Shown here: positions 42,532 through 51,628 of the stretch, one piece after another
Position numbering within the stretch: position 1 is the stretch's first letter
How the letters are laid out: the number at the start of each line of letters is the position of its first letter
NCBI GenBank assembly: GCA_903920215.1
Contig: CAIXLG010000181.1
Span: 1 to 51,708 of the forward strand
From: an uncultured Chlorobiaceae bacterium
GTDB taxonomy: Bacteria > Bacteroidota > Chlorobiia > Chlorobiales > Chlorobiaceae
Length of the DNA stretch: 51,708 nt
Direction: 5' to 3'
The notes under the pieces: model-generated
The model's database searches: none
Told to the model about the DNA's origin: nothing
The model's input: the letters and a program-made list of their open reading frames with translations, nothing else
Position numbers and translations under genes: made by a program

Positions 42532-43692
42532 ATGAACTATAAACAGTTACTCGCCCTCTTCAAAGAGACTCACCTTGAGTTGCAGCAGAGAGCCGCCCGG
42601 TCGGTCGATACTTCCCTGGTGATCCGGAACTGGCTCTTCGGGTGGTACATTGTGGAGTTTGAGCAGGGCGGCGCCGAACGTACAGAACTCTATGGCAAAC
42701 GTCTTATCGACAAGCTTTCCAGAGAGCTCAAAACCCTTGGATTGAAAGGTATCTCGTCGACCAGCCTCAGGCAGTGCCGTACCTTTTATCTGGCTTATAA
42801 AAAGATTGGTCCGGCAGTGCCTGCCCAATCTTCAAATGCTCGAATTGCTTTGCCGGAGATTCAACAGGCACTGCCTGTTATATCTTTTGATGCCATTGCC
42901 ATTGCTCCCAAAATGCTTCAGGAACTCTCCGCCAAACTGGCAGGTTACTTTTCTCTCGGCTGGACGCATTACGTTGCTTTGCTGACCATCACAAACGCTG
43001 ATGAACGCCGCTTCTACGAAATTGAAGCCAGCGAAAACAGTTGGGGTGCCAGAGAGCTTGAGCGACAGATATCGGCCTCGCTCTATGAACGGCTGGCTCT
43101 CAGTCGTGACAAGGAGGGAATCCGGCAGCTCTCAGAGAAGGGGCTGATTATTGAAAAACCGGCGGATGTGATAAAAAGCCCCTTCGTGCTTGAGTTTCTG
43201 GATCTGGAAGAGAAGAACGCTTATTCGGAACATGCACTTGAAACGGCCATTATCGACCACCTCGAACACTTTCTGCTTGAACTGGGCAAAGGGTTTCTCT
43301 TTGAGGCTCGCCAGAAACGGTTCACCTTCGATAACGACCACTTTTATGTTGATCTGGTTTTTTATAATCGGCTCTTGCGCTGCTATGTGCTTATTGACCT
43401 CAAACGCGACAAGCTGACGCATCAGGATCTTGGGCAGATGCAGATGTATGTGAACTACTTTGACCGCTATGTTAAAACGGAGGATGAACTGCCGACCATT
43501 GGCATTCTGTTGTGCCATCGCAAGCATGATGCGCTGGTTGAACTGACGCTCCCCAAGGATTCAAATATTTTTGCCTCGAAATATCAGCTCTACCTGCCCT
43601 CAAAAGAGGAACTGAAAAAGCAACTGGAAGAGGCCGCAGGCATTGGGCACTGCGAAAATCCCGAACAGGAGGGCCCTGACGATGTTCGATAA
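42532..43692 (+). CDS. DUF1016 (YhcG-like) PD-(D/E)XK nuclease inside the BREX operon
   Basis: A 386-residue protein of the DUF1016 family. The N-terminal half is a DNA-binding-like helical domain (VIRNWLFGWYIVEFEQGG, YGKRLIDKLSRELK, LRQCRTFYLAY). The C-terminal half is the nuclease, with Asp274 in YVDLVFYN and IDLK at 288-291, matching a PD-(D/E)XK active site, and QMQMYVNYFDR after it. DUF1016 proteins occur near restriction and other defence genes. It is not one of the six core type 1 BREX genes. Its stop overlaps the pglZ start by 11 bases, so it is a built-in part of the operon. A role as effector or accessory nuclease is inference. Confidence 0.88.
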   Translation: MNYKQLLALFKETHLELQQRAARSVDTSLVIRNWLFGWYIVEFEQGGAERTELYGKRLIDKLSRELKTLGLKGISSTSLRQCRTFYLAYKKIGPAVPAQSSNARIALPEIQQALPVISFDAIAIAPKMLQELSAKLAGYFSLGWTHYVALLTITNADERRFYEIEASENSWGARELERQISASLYERLALSRDKEGIRQLSEKGLIIEKPADVIKSPFVLEFLDLEEKNAYSEHALETAIIDHLEHFLLELGKGFLFEARQKRFTFDNDHFYVDLVFYNRLLRCYVLIDLKRDKLTHQDLGQMQMYVNYFDRYVKTEDELPTIGILLCHRKHDALVELTLPKDSNIFASKYQLYLPSKEELKKQLEEAAGIGHCENPEQEGPDDVR

Positions 43693-45904
43693 ATGGGTCA
43701 ATCAGGATATCAGCGATGTCCTTGCCCGGCGTAACCGCGTCGTTGTGATAGCGGATCTCTATTCGTTGGATCTCTTAACAAAAATGCTTCCAAGGGATGT
43801 TACCGTTTTTATAGTTGCAGGCGCTCTTGATGAACTCGCTTGCAAGTACACCGTCGAGAAAAACCATAAGAGTGATAAGGTTGTTATTTTTACTGCCACC
43901 ACTCGTAACGGCCTGACCTTTATTCGCGACTACTCTGAAACCTGCGGCTACGTCGAAATTGGTAATCTTGAATCCTGGCTGGTTGAGAAAGTGTTTCAGG
44001 AACTGGGCCTGAACATGACACTCACCGCTGAAGAGCTGAAAGTGGCGGCCCATAACAGTATCGGCAAGGGAAAGGAGTACTGGGAAGAACTCTGTCGCAA
44101 GGGCAGCGATCGCCTTTTTGATATCGGTACCGACATCCTTCCGTTTCTCAATGATCCTGCCGGATATTGCGCCTCGCATGATGAATCAGTTATTAAAGTC
44201 TTTTTCGATAAAGTCAACACCTGGCTTGGCCGCGAAACTATCAGTCAGCCACCCGAGACTCTTGCGAAAGAGGTTGCCGCCAAAATTCTTGGTTCACAGT
44301 TGGACGGCGAACCGGAGAAAAAATACCTCGACGTTTACAAAAAATGGGGCGATTCAAAAAAGTATGAGGGATCGCTCCAGAAATACTGCCGTGAAATTCC
44401 CACTCAGTTGCAAAAGCCGGAACTTTGGGATGCCTATGCAGCTCATCCGTTTGATTCTGTTGACCTCCAGTGGTTCACTGATTTGATAGCGCACTTGCCC
44501 GACAGCAACTATATCAACAGTAAAATGCCCCTCATCCGTGCCCGCTTTAAGAGCAGCCATGGCAGGCAATGGCGAAAGGGGCTTTGGGGGCAACTGCTGC
44601 AACTTCTTGATTTTGACAGAGCGAAGATCAGGGGGATTTCGTCGCTTAACGAGGCGATAACATACTACACGACGGAACTCTATCTGGCCGACACTGCTAT
44701 CCGCAGCATCTACGAAGAGTTCTGGGGCGACGAAACGGTTGTTCGCCCATTCCAGGAGTATTACAACCAGTTGGTTTCACCCTTTCTCCATAAGTGGTTT
44801 CAGTACTTCGACGACTACCGGGAGAACCAGAAGGGACTTTTAATTGATACCGTCCGCTCCGCTCAAGGACGGATAGCAATTATTGTGGGTGATGGTATCT
44901 CTTATGAAATTTCACAGGGAGTCACTGCGAAAATAGGTGATACGATCAAGGTTGATAACCAGTATCGCTGCTGCGGCATTCCGTCGATTACCGAAAACAA
45001 TATGAGCCTGCTCTATCGTGACGATGGAGCGGTTGAACTGGTTCAGTCACGTCGGGAAGCATATCTCGCCGCACAGGCAGCAAAGCGGATTGAGTTTGTT
45101 CAACTGGAGGAGGTCAATTTTCAACATGCGGAAGCGGATGTGCTTCTCTGTTCCTGCAAGGATATTGACGACATCGCTGAGAAGATGCAGCACAAAGCCT
45201 TAAAGTTCATCGGTGAAATTGAGAATATGATTGCCGACAAGGTAGTGTTTCTGCTCAATAACGGCTTTCAGGAGGTTGTGCTGACCTCCGACCACGGATT
45301 TGTACTCACCGGTATTCTCGATGAGTCCGATAAAGCTGAAGTTCAGTTTCAAGGTAATGTGTCGAAAGCAGAGCGATACATTCGTACTACCGATCGGCAG
45401 AGCCAGTCACCTGAATTGATCGAGTACAGGCAGCACTATAAGGAGTTCAACTACCTTTACTTCGCCAGGCATATCAAGCCATTCAAAACCCCCGGGGAGT
45501 ACGGTTATGCTCACGGTGGGCTCTCGCCTCAGGAGCTTATCATTCCTTTTGTAACCTTCAGCCCGAAAACATCACCCCTTCAGGAGTTGCACGTTAGTGT
45601 TCTGAATGAGAGAGAACTGATCGGAATTGTCGGGGAGTATTTTGCAATTCACCTTAAGGCCGCTGAGGGCAATGGAGATATTTTCACGCAGGAGCGAAAG
45701 GTGCAGCTCCTCTTTATTGACCAGGGCAAGCAGTTCAACAAGAGCGACATCGTGACCATCAAAGCCGGTGAACTCATCAAGAAGGAGTTCTCTTTTGACG
45801 GTCATCTCGCCATTGAAGTGATTGTTGTGGATGCTTCATCCAGGCAGACATTGACGAAAGTGTCAGCAATGCAAACTATTGCCCGCGACCTTGGTGGCCT
45901 TTAA
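43682..45904 (+). CDS. pglZ: BREX protein PglZ (alkaline phosphatase superfamily)
   Basis: A 740-residue core BREX protein with a PglZ domain related to alkaline phosphatases; in some systems it has metal-dependent nuclease or phosphodiesterase activity. Visible motifs are VVIADLYSLDLL near the start, LTSDHGF with Asp537-His538, and YAHGGLSPQELIIP near residue 610, all characteristic of the metal site. The start at 43682 is chosen for GGAGG about nine bases upstream and is inside the end of the DUF1016 gene. A frame from 43643 is longer but less likely. Confidence 0.93.
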   Translation: MFDKWVNQDISDVLARRNRVVVIADLYSLDLLTKMLPRDVTVFIVAGALDELACKYTVEKNHKSDKVVIFTATTRNGLTFIRDYSETCGYVEIGNLESWLVEKVFQELGLNMTLTAEELKVAAHNSIGKGKEYWEELCRKGSDRLFDIGTDILPFLNDPAGYCASHDESVIKVFFDKVNTWLGRETISQPPETLAKEVAAKILGSQLDGEPEKKYLDVYKKWGDSKKYEGSLQKYCREIPTQLQKPELWDAYAAHPFDSVDLQWFTDLIAHLPDSNYINSKMPLIRARFKSSHGRQWRKGLWGQLLQLLDFDRAKIRGISSLNEAITYYTTELYLADTAIRSIYEEFWGDETVVRPFQEYYNQLVSPFLHKWFQYFDDYRENQKGLLIDTVRSAQGRIAIIVGDGISYEISQGVTAKIGDTIKVDNQYRCCGIPSITENNMSLLYRDDGAVELVQSRREAYLAAQAAKRIEFVQLEEVNFQHAEADVLLCSCKDIDDIAEKMQHKALKFIGEIENMIADKVVFLLNNGFQEVVLTSDHGFVLTGILDESDKAEVQFQGNVSKAERYIRTTDRQSQSPELIEYRQHYKEFNYLYFARHIKPFKTPGEYGYAHGGLSPQELIIPFVTFSPKTSPLQELHVSVLNERELIGIVGEYFAIHLKAAEGNGDIFTQERKVQLLFIDQGKQFNKSDIVTIKAGELIKKEFSFDGHLAIEVIVVDASSRQTLTKVSAMQTIARDLGGL

Positions 45905-45935
45905 TAATATTGCCAGTGTAACCAGAGAGAAATCA

Positions 45936-47993
45936 ATGAGTATCGTTTTAGACCAACTGGATGAAAAGCTTCTCGAACATTTTCGGGGCTTCGTTGTCAA
46001 GAAAGACCTGGTGCAAATGCTCAAGGTCGGTGAAAATGTCCCTGTGTTCGTACTTGAATATCTGATTGCCAATTCATGTTCAACGAATGATGAAGAGGCT
46101 ATCAAAAAAGGGCTTGATAATGTCAAGCGCATCCTCAGTGATCACTATGTCAATCCGGAAGAGAGTGCCCTTATCCACTCCAAGATCAAGAATCTAGGAC
46201 GATATAAAATTATCGATAAGATCAGCGTTGAGCTTGATACCGGCAAAGATGTATACTGGGCAAAACTACAAAACAGCAGCATCCAGCATGCCAACATCAG
46301 CGAAAATCTGGTAAACCAGCATGAAAAGATGATGCTCGGCGGTATCTGGGCAATTATCGAAATGCGATATGATCCGGGCATCATGATTGGATCAACCATC
46401 TACCCCTTCGTAGTGGAAGAGATTAAGCCGATTCAGCTTTCCAATTTCGAGAACGCCCGTTTCATTAATAACAGGTCGTTTTTTACAAAAGATGAGTGGA
46501 TCAATATCCTGTTAAGAAGTTCGGGGATTGAACCATCTGCCGAAGGTATTACACAGCGCATCAAGTTGCTCCTGATATCGCGTTTGATTCCTTTGGTTGA
46601 AGCCAACTTTAATCTTATTGAAATCGGCCCAAGAGCAACAGGTAAATCATACGTATATAAGGAATTAACTCCATACGCGACATTAGTTTCCGGAGGGCAG
46701 AGTACCGTAGCAAAGCTCTTTGTTGATATGGGAGGAAAGAAAAAAATTGGAGGTATTGGAAGGTGGGATGCTATTTGCTTTGACGAAGCAACCGATAAAA
46801 TATTCAGTGACAAAGAGGCCATACCTCTTATGAAGGATTACATGGAATTTGGATCGTTTACACGAGATGCCTCCATTGGTGAAATGACCGGTAGCGCCTC
46901 GATTATTTATAACGGCAACATCAATCAGCCAGTTGAAACTGTGTTGCAAAACTCAAACCTCTTCAGCCCCTTATCTAAGGAAGTTAATAGTGATACCGCT
47001 TTTTTAGACCGCATTCATTATTATTTACCTGGCTGGGAGATGCCTAAATTTGCTCCAAAGCATTTTACTAAAAACTTTGGGTTCAGTACAGACTACTTTT
47101 CGGAGTGCCTCAAGTCACAACGCAAGATAAACCATACCGATGTCGGTGAGGAGTTCTTTGCGCTCGGTTCTCATCTCAAGCAGCGTGATACCAAACCTGT
47201 GAAGAAAACGGTTTCAGGCTTTATCAAGCTGATCCATCCAGATGGAAAGTATACTAAAGATGATGTGCGGGAATATTTGACCCTCGCCCTCGAAATGCGG
47301 CGTCGTGTGAAGGAACAGCTCAAACGCATCGGAGGCATGGAGTTCTGGGATACCAACTTTTCATACATCGACAAAAACACCCAGGAAGAGAGCTTTGTCT
47401 CCCTGCCCGAAGAGAGAAGCTCTCACCTTATCGAAAACTCGCCCCTTCAGCCAGGCGTCTGCTATACCGCAACAAGCGATGGAGAAAACCTGACTCTGGT
47501 AAGGATTGAGACCGCCGTTGTTACCGGAAACGGAAAACTGAATATCTCCGGCACCAACAGCACCGCACCAAAAGAAGACATTAAAAACAGCTATCAATAC
47601 ATCAAGGCCAACGAGAAAACCATTCTCAACGAGCAGCACTTCCTCAAGAACTACGATATCTCCATTCAGGTGACATCACTGCTTGGATCAAATATAGCCT
47701 CAGGGATAGGAGCCGCAGCCTACGTCGCCATCATCTCCGCGATCTACAAAAGAAACCTCAAACCAGCCCTCTCAATACTCGGCAACATCTCAATCGGCGG
47801 TGCCATCGAACGGGCACTGAACTTCACCGACAAGGTCTCCATGCTCTCCGAAAACGGAGCCAAGCTAGTCCTCGTCCCCATGAGCAACCTCAACGAACTG
47901 CAAGATCTCCCACCGTCAGTGCTCGGAGCAACAGACGTGCCGTTTTATGGAAATAACCAAATGCTCATGCAGAAAGTGATCTTGAGCGAGTGA
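45936..47993 (+). CDS. brxL: BREX protein BrxL (Lon-like AAA+ protein)
   Basis: A 685-residue AAA+ protein, the last core gene of type 1 BREX; family members bind DNA as rings. The N-terminal part is BrxL-specific; Walker A GPRATGKS is at 231-238 and Walker B FDEA has Asp283-Glu284. The C-terminal part (about 595-685) is Lon-protease-like. Where Lon has GPSAG, this protein reads SGIGAAAY, so the catalytic Ser seems absent, although a Lys is kept in FTDKVSML; it is probably not a protease. The start at 45936 follows an AGAGA; a frame from 45879 would overlap pglZ. Confidence 0.92.
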   Translation: MSIVLDQLDEKLLEHFRGFVVKKDLVQMLKVGENVPVFVLEYLIANSCSTNDEEAIKKGLDNVKRILSDHYVNPEESALIHSKIKNLGRYKIIDKISVELDTGKDVYWAKLQNSSIQHANISENLVNQHEKMMLGGIWAIIEMRYDPGIMIGSTIYPFVVEEIKPIQLSNFENARFINNRSFFTKDEWINILLRSSGIEPSAEGITQRIKLLLISRLIPLVEANFNLIEIGPRATGKSYVYKELTPYATLVSGGQSTVAKLFVDMGGKKKIGGIGRWDAICFDEATDKIFSDKEAIPLMKDYMEFGSFTRDASIGEMTGSASIIYNGNINQPVETVLQNSNLFSPLSKEVNSDTAFLDRIHYYLPGWEMPKFAPKHFTKNFGFSTDYFSECLKSQRKINHTDVGEEFFALGSHLKQRDTKPVKKTVSGFIKLIHPDGKYTKDDVREYLTLALEMRRRVKEQLKRIGGMEFWDTNFSYIDKNTQEESFVSLPEERSSHLIENSPLQPGVCYTATSDGENLTLVRIETAVVTGNGKLNISGTNSTAPKEDIKNSYQYIKANEKTILNEQHFLKNYDISIQVTSLLGSNIASGIGAAAYVAIISAIYKRNLKPALSILGNISIGGAIERALNFTDKVSMLSENGAKLVLVPMSNLNELQDLPPSVLGATDVPFYGNNQMLMQKVILSE

Positions 47994-48000
47994 GGTTATT

Positions 48001-48129
48001 ATGACCAAAGATAAACGATATTGGCAGGCCTTCTCGGGTGATATTAACGAATATGTATATTCTATACAAGATGAAGATTATCGGAAAAATCTCGGATATA
48101 TTTACGGGATAGCACACGAAGCTTACATA
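48001..48129 (+). pseudogene. Small gene after brxL, cut by an insertion sequence
   Basis: An ATG seven bases after the brxL stop, with GAGG six bases upstream, opens MTKDKRYWQAFSGDINEYVY and runs 43 codons to the insertion-sequence end at 48129. Joining across the element and one copy of the flanking TA continues in frame (IIHESKSVVCLKLF) to a TGA at 50053-50055, giving a 64-residue protein. I do not recognise the family. Position and ribosome binding site suggest it was the last gene of the BREX operon. Confidence 0.55.
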
Positions 48130-49987
48130 GGGTTTGCTGAACAACTGTTAACTTCATATTATATATAGATTAAGCCGATATTTTTCATATATTAGTGCAA
48201 GGTAATTGATCGAAATTGCCAAAAAACCTTGCACCTCGAAATTAGCCATGTATCAGTCACAGTTCAAGTAGCTATCGTTTACTGAATTTATACTGCCGTT
48301 TGCGGGGCGACTCGATCCCGAAAATCGTTGGGTAAAGATGTCCAACACCGTTCCATGGTTTGCAGCAGAACAGATTTATGCCAAATATTTTACTGCACCC
48401 AATGGTAATCCTGCATTAAGTGTTCGTGTTGCCCTTGGTTCATTGATTGTCAAGGAAACGCTCAGACTGAGTGACGCAGAAACTGTTGCCCAGATACAGG
48501 AAAATCCCTATCTGCAATTTTTTATAGGCGTTGAAAGCTTTCGTATCGAACCGCCATTCGATCCGTCGTTGATGACGCATTTTCGCAAACGCTTCGCATC
48601 ACTTGATATTGCTGATGTGCAAGAGCATCTTCACCAGCAGTATCGTGAACATCTTGAGAGACGAGAGCGGTTGCAGCAGCAGAAAGATAATCATGGATCT
48701 GGTACTCAAGACAAGGCTGCACAAGGGGTTGCAAGAGATAGAGATGTCATGGAAGTGAAACTGCTTGTTGAGCCAGTCGCAGCAGAGCCAGCACAGCTTG
48801 TGTTGCAAGAGCCGCTCCATGGTGATCCAACCTGCGACGAACAGACTTCTCATGAACCACTGCTGGATGAACAAGCATCAACCCAGTCACTCTTGGTTGA
48901 GCAGCCTTCGCACAAAGGGCAACTGATTCTTGATGCAACGTGTGCCCCGGCAGACATCCGTTATCCGACGGATCTTGGTTTGCTCAATGATGCCCGTGAG
49001 AAAACTGAACAGATTATTGATTAGCTCCATGCTCATGCGCCAGAAGGGCAGAAAAAACCACGCACATACCGAGAGCAAGCACGCAAAAATTTTCTGCTTG
49101 TCACCAAACTTCGCAGAAAGCCAGCCAAAGTCCTTCGCAAAGCAATCTGCAAACAGTTGGCTTGCCTGAACCGAAATCTGAAGAGCATAGCAACTCTTTC
49201 AGCGGTGGTATCTTTGACGGTTCTTAAGAAAAAGTCGTTTGGTAACTTATTAGTATGCAATGAGTTGTTTCGTCAGCAATATGAGATGTATCGCAATCAT
49301 AGCCACAAAAACGCAGATCGAATTGTCAGTATCAGCTAACCGCATGTTCGTCCGATAGTTCGGGGCAAGGCAAGCGCTAAAACTGAATTTGGCATGAAAC
49401 TGTCACTGAGCGTTGTTGACGGGTGGAGTAGAGTTGAAAAGATGTCGTGGAACTCGTATAACGAAGGCTGTGACTTGATTGCAGAGGTCAAGCGTTACCG
49501 TGATCGTGAGGGGTACTATCCCGAGTCAGTGCATGTTGACAAGATTTATCGAACCAGAGCCAATCGCCTGTGGTGCGTGGCACAGGGGATCCGGATGAGT
49601 GGAGCACCACTGGGCAGACCGCCAAAAGACCCTGAAGTGAATGCCGAACGGAAACGACAGATACGGAAGGATGAGGGAATCCGCAACGGTGTCGAGGGTA
49701 AGTTTGGTCAGGGAAAGCGGCGATTCGGCATGAATCGTATCATGGCAAAGCTTGCGGGAACCAGCGAGACGGTTGTTGCGCTCATTATTTTGGTAATGAA
49801 CCTGCAGAAACTGCTAACGGTTCATTTTTTACGCTTTATTGAGCGTATGTTGTCATTGTTGATGCTTATAAAAGGCCTCTACGGCCTCGTAAGAACAAAA
49901 ATACGGCGATTGGTGTTATTGGTCGATTCAATTGGTATGGAAGGGAGATTTGGATATTTTTAAACCGACGGTTTGTTCAGCAAGCCC
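48130..49987 (+). mobile_element. IS1182-like insertion sequence, 1858 bases
   Basis: Ends are GGGTTTGCTGAACAA (48130-48144) and its inverted match TTGTTCAGCAAGCCC (49973-49987), with one mismatch in 15. Both ends are flanked by TA. Inside, before the transposase, is an 8-base inverted repeat, GTGCAAGG (48195-48202) with CCTTGCAC (48227-48234). The element sits in the small gene after brxL. The transposase is dead, so the element is probably not mobile by itself. Confidence 0.8.
48248..49963 (+). pseudogene. IS1182-family transposase with three in-frame stops
   Basis: A single reading frame runs from ATG 48248 to TAA 49961-49963 with no frameshift. It is stopped at TAG 48269-48271, TAG 49022-49024 and TAA 49337-49339. 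The parts read LSFTEFILPFAGRLDPENRW, FDPSLMTHFRKRFASLD (DUF772-like N-terminal domain), DRIVSIS-stop-PHVRPIVRGKA, and the DDE C-terminal part (SVVDGWSRVEK, YPESVHVDKIYRTR, GVEGKFGQGKRRFG). At the third stop, relatives have Gln, so CAA to TAA is likely. The product cannot be made without read-through. Confidence 0.85.
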
Positions 49988-50326
49988 TAATTATCCATGA
50001 GTCAAAATCGGTTGTTTGTTTAAAATTATTCATAAAATATGATGTATCCTTTTGAATACAACAAAACAAACCTTCACACCAGTGGATCGTTAATAAAATC
50101 CCCGACTATGCCGGGTTGCTGTATTGTGGCTGGTGGTTGGTCATGCTGAAGGTGGGTCATTAGTGCAGCTGTCGTAATGATTGAACAACGTGATATAGTG
50201 TTTGTGCTCGGATGGGCACGAAGGGCGGAGTGCAGCGCTGTGTGCTGAGCGGGTGCCGTTGGAGGCGAAGGCTGGCAATGTTAGGCAATACGCAACAGCT
50301 CTTTGATCGCAGTACCAAAGTTCAGG
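49988..50326. other. Gap between the two insertion sequences
   Basis: Apart from the tail of the interrupted small gene (to 50055) no gene is visible. A hairpin CCCG/CGGG lies near 50101-50115 and another, GTGC/GCAC, near 50206-50222. The stretch 50130-50290 is relatively GC-rich and ends in GTTAGGC at 50280-50286. Confidence 0.4.
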
Positions 50327-50584
50327 TTAGTTATCTTTACTCTTCCCCCACTGCCCGCGTTGAGGTTCTCCTTTACGCCAGCAAATGAATATTAAAATGG
50401 CTGACAGGAATTGCGTATAGAGCACAAAGCCCATCAAGTTGACCTTTGTATCGATGATTGGGAAACCAGAAAAAACGAGAAGTATGTATCCAATGAGTAC
50501 GGTCCACCCTTGCCAGGAGGAGGGAAGCCCCCAACCACAACCATTAGACTTGGCTGGGAACCAGTATTTTGGTGAGTCGCTCAT
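50327..50584 (-). CDS. Small two-helix membrane protein
   Basis: An 85-residue protein starting MSDSPKYWFPAKSNGCGWGLP, followed by WQGWTVLIGYILLVFSGF and a second hydrophobic helix ending in FICWRKGEPQRGQWG. The YWFPAKxxGxGWGLPxxWQGW start and CWxKGEP end recur in a family of uncharacterised bacterial proteins. Function unknown. It is isolated between two insertion sequences. Confidence 0.7.
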   Translation of the reverse strand: MSDSPKYWFPAKSNGCGWGLPSSWQGWTVLIGYILLVFSGFPIIDTKVNLMGFVLYTQFLSAILIFICWRKGEPQRGQWGKSKDN

Positions 50585-50647
50585 GCTGTTAACGCTTTTG
50601 ATGGAGGAATGCTCACATACTTGAGTTTACAACTTTTCGGAGACTAA

Positions 50648-51569
50648 GAGCTTATTCGTAAATAATTTTCATATTCGGCAGTAAAGTATTATTTTTCTCT
50701 CAAAAGTAATTGATTACAATGGGAGAAGTTATGCCAAAAGTCAAATCATGGGAAGTATCTGATTCGTTCTGGAATGTGGTTGAACCACTTATACCTCCAC
50801 CCGAGAGGGATCCTAATAAAGAGTACAAACGAAAGTCAGGAGGAGGACGCAAACCGATCCGATCAAGGACGATCTTTGAAGGCATTATGTTTGTCCTGCG
50901 AACAGGTTGTCAGTGGCAAGCCTTGCCAAAAGAACGGTTTGGCAGTCCCAGTTCCATTTACACCCATTTTGCACGATGGCAGCGTAAAGGTTTTTTTCTT
51001 GCACTCTGGCAGAAGGGCTTGGCAGAATATGATGATATGGAAGGAATAGCATGGGAGTGGCAAAGCATAGATGGCGCTATGACAAAAGCTCCGCTTGCAC
51101 AAGAAACTGTTGGACGAAATCCAACGGACAGGGGAAAAAAATGGCACAAAGCGCAATATACTGGTAGACGGGCGTGGGGTCCCGCTCTCGATAGTCGTAA
51201 CCGGAGCAAACCGGCACGATGTCACTCAACTAAAAGCAGTACTTGAACATATTGTGGTTAAGCGTCCAGATACCGAACAATACCTTTGTGCTGATAAAGG
51301 ATATCAAGGAAAGCCCGCCCTTCTGATTATTCTAGCCGAAGAGTATGTTCCTCATGTAAAACAACTTAACGAAGAGGTTCAGGAGAAAAGAGATAACCCG
51401 AATTACAAGGCTCGCAGATGGGTTGTAGAAGTATCTCACTCCTGGTTCAATCGTTTTCGTAAGATTTTGGTGAGGTTTGAAAAGCTTAACGAGCGATATG
51501 AGGCATTGTTGTTCATGGCAGCTTCTATCATAGCACTCAGAAAAGTTGGATTTATTTACGAATAAGTTC
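50648..51569 (+). mobile_element. IS5-family insertion sequence, 922 bases
   Basis: Inverted ends GAGCTTATTCGTAAATAA (50648-50665) and TTATTTACGAATAAGTTC (51552-51569) differ at one position. A three-base duplication TAA flanks the element (50645-50647 and 51570-51572). It carries one transposase gene in two overlapping frames. Intact ends and target duplication indicate a fairly recent insertion. Confidence 0.9.
50731..51565 (+). CDS. IS5-family transposase in two overlapping frames
   Basis: The first frame (50731-51246) starts MPKVKSWEVSDSFW after a GGGAG site; it contains the DUF4096-like N-terminal domain (GGGRKPIRSRTIFEGIMFVLRTGCQWQALP) and the first catalytic Asp in QSIDGAMTKAPL. The second (to 51565) supplies GTKRNILVDGRGVPLSIVVTGANRHD and the Glu-containing ARRWVVEVSHSWFNRFRK. 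The frames join at seven A (51135-51141); a +1 shift, or loss of one A, gives DRGKNGTKRNILVDG, the normal family sequence. Such IS5-group elements can use programmed frameshifting, so it may be active rather than broken. Confidence 0.82.
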
Positions 51570-51628
51570 TAAATCGGAAGTTCCAGAAAAAAAAGGCTAA
51601 AAAATCCCTATAACACAATACCGTAAAA

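Noticed and set aside
33862-48129. CRISPR array near the defence genes
   Set aside because: No regularly spaced direct repeats of 25-40 bases were seen here or elsewhere in the window.
50140-50290. Possible integron attC site (GCCTAAC on the - strand at 50280-50286, downstream of the 85-residue gene)
   Set aside because: A matching GTTRRRY at the other end and the expected folded symmetry were not found within 150 bases.
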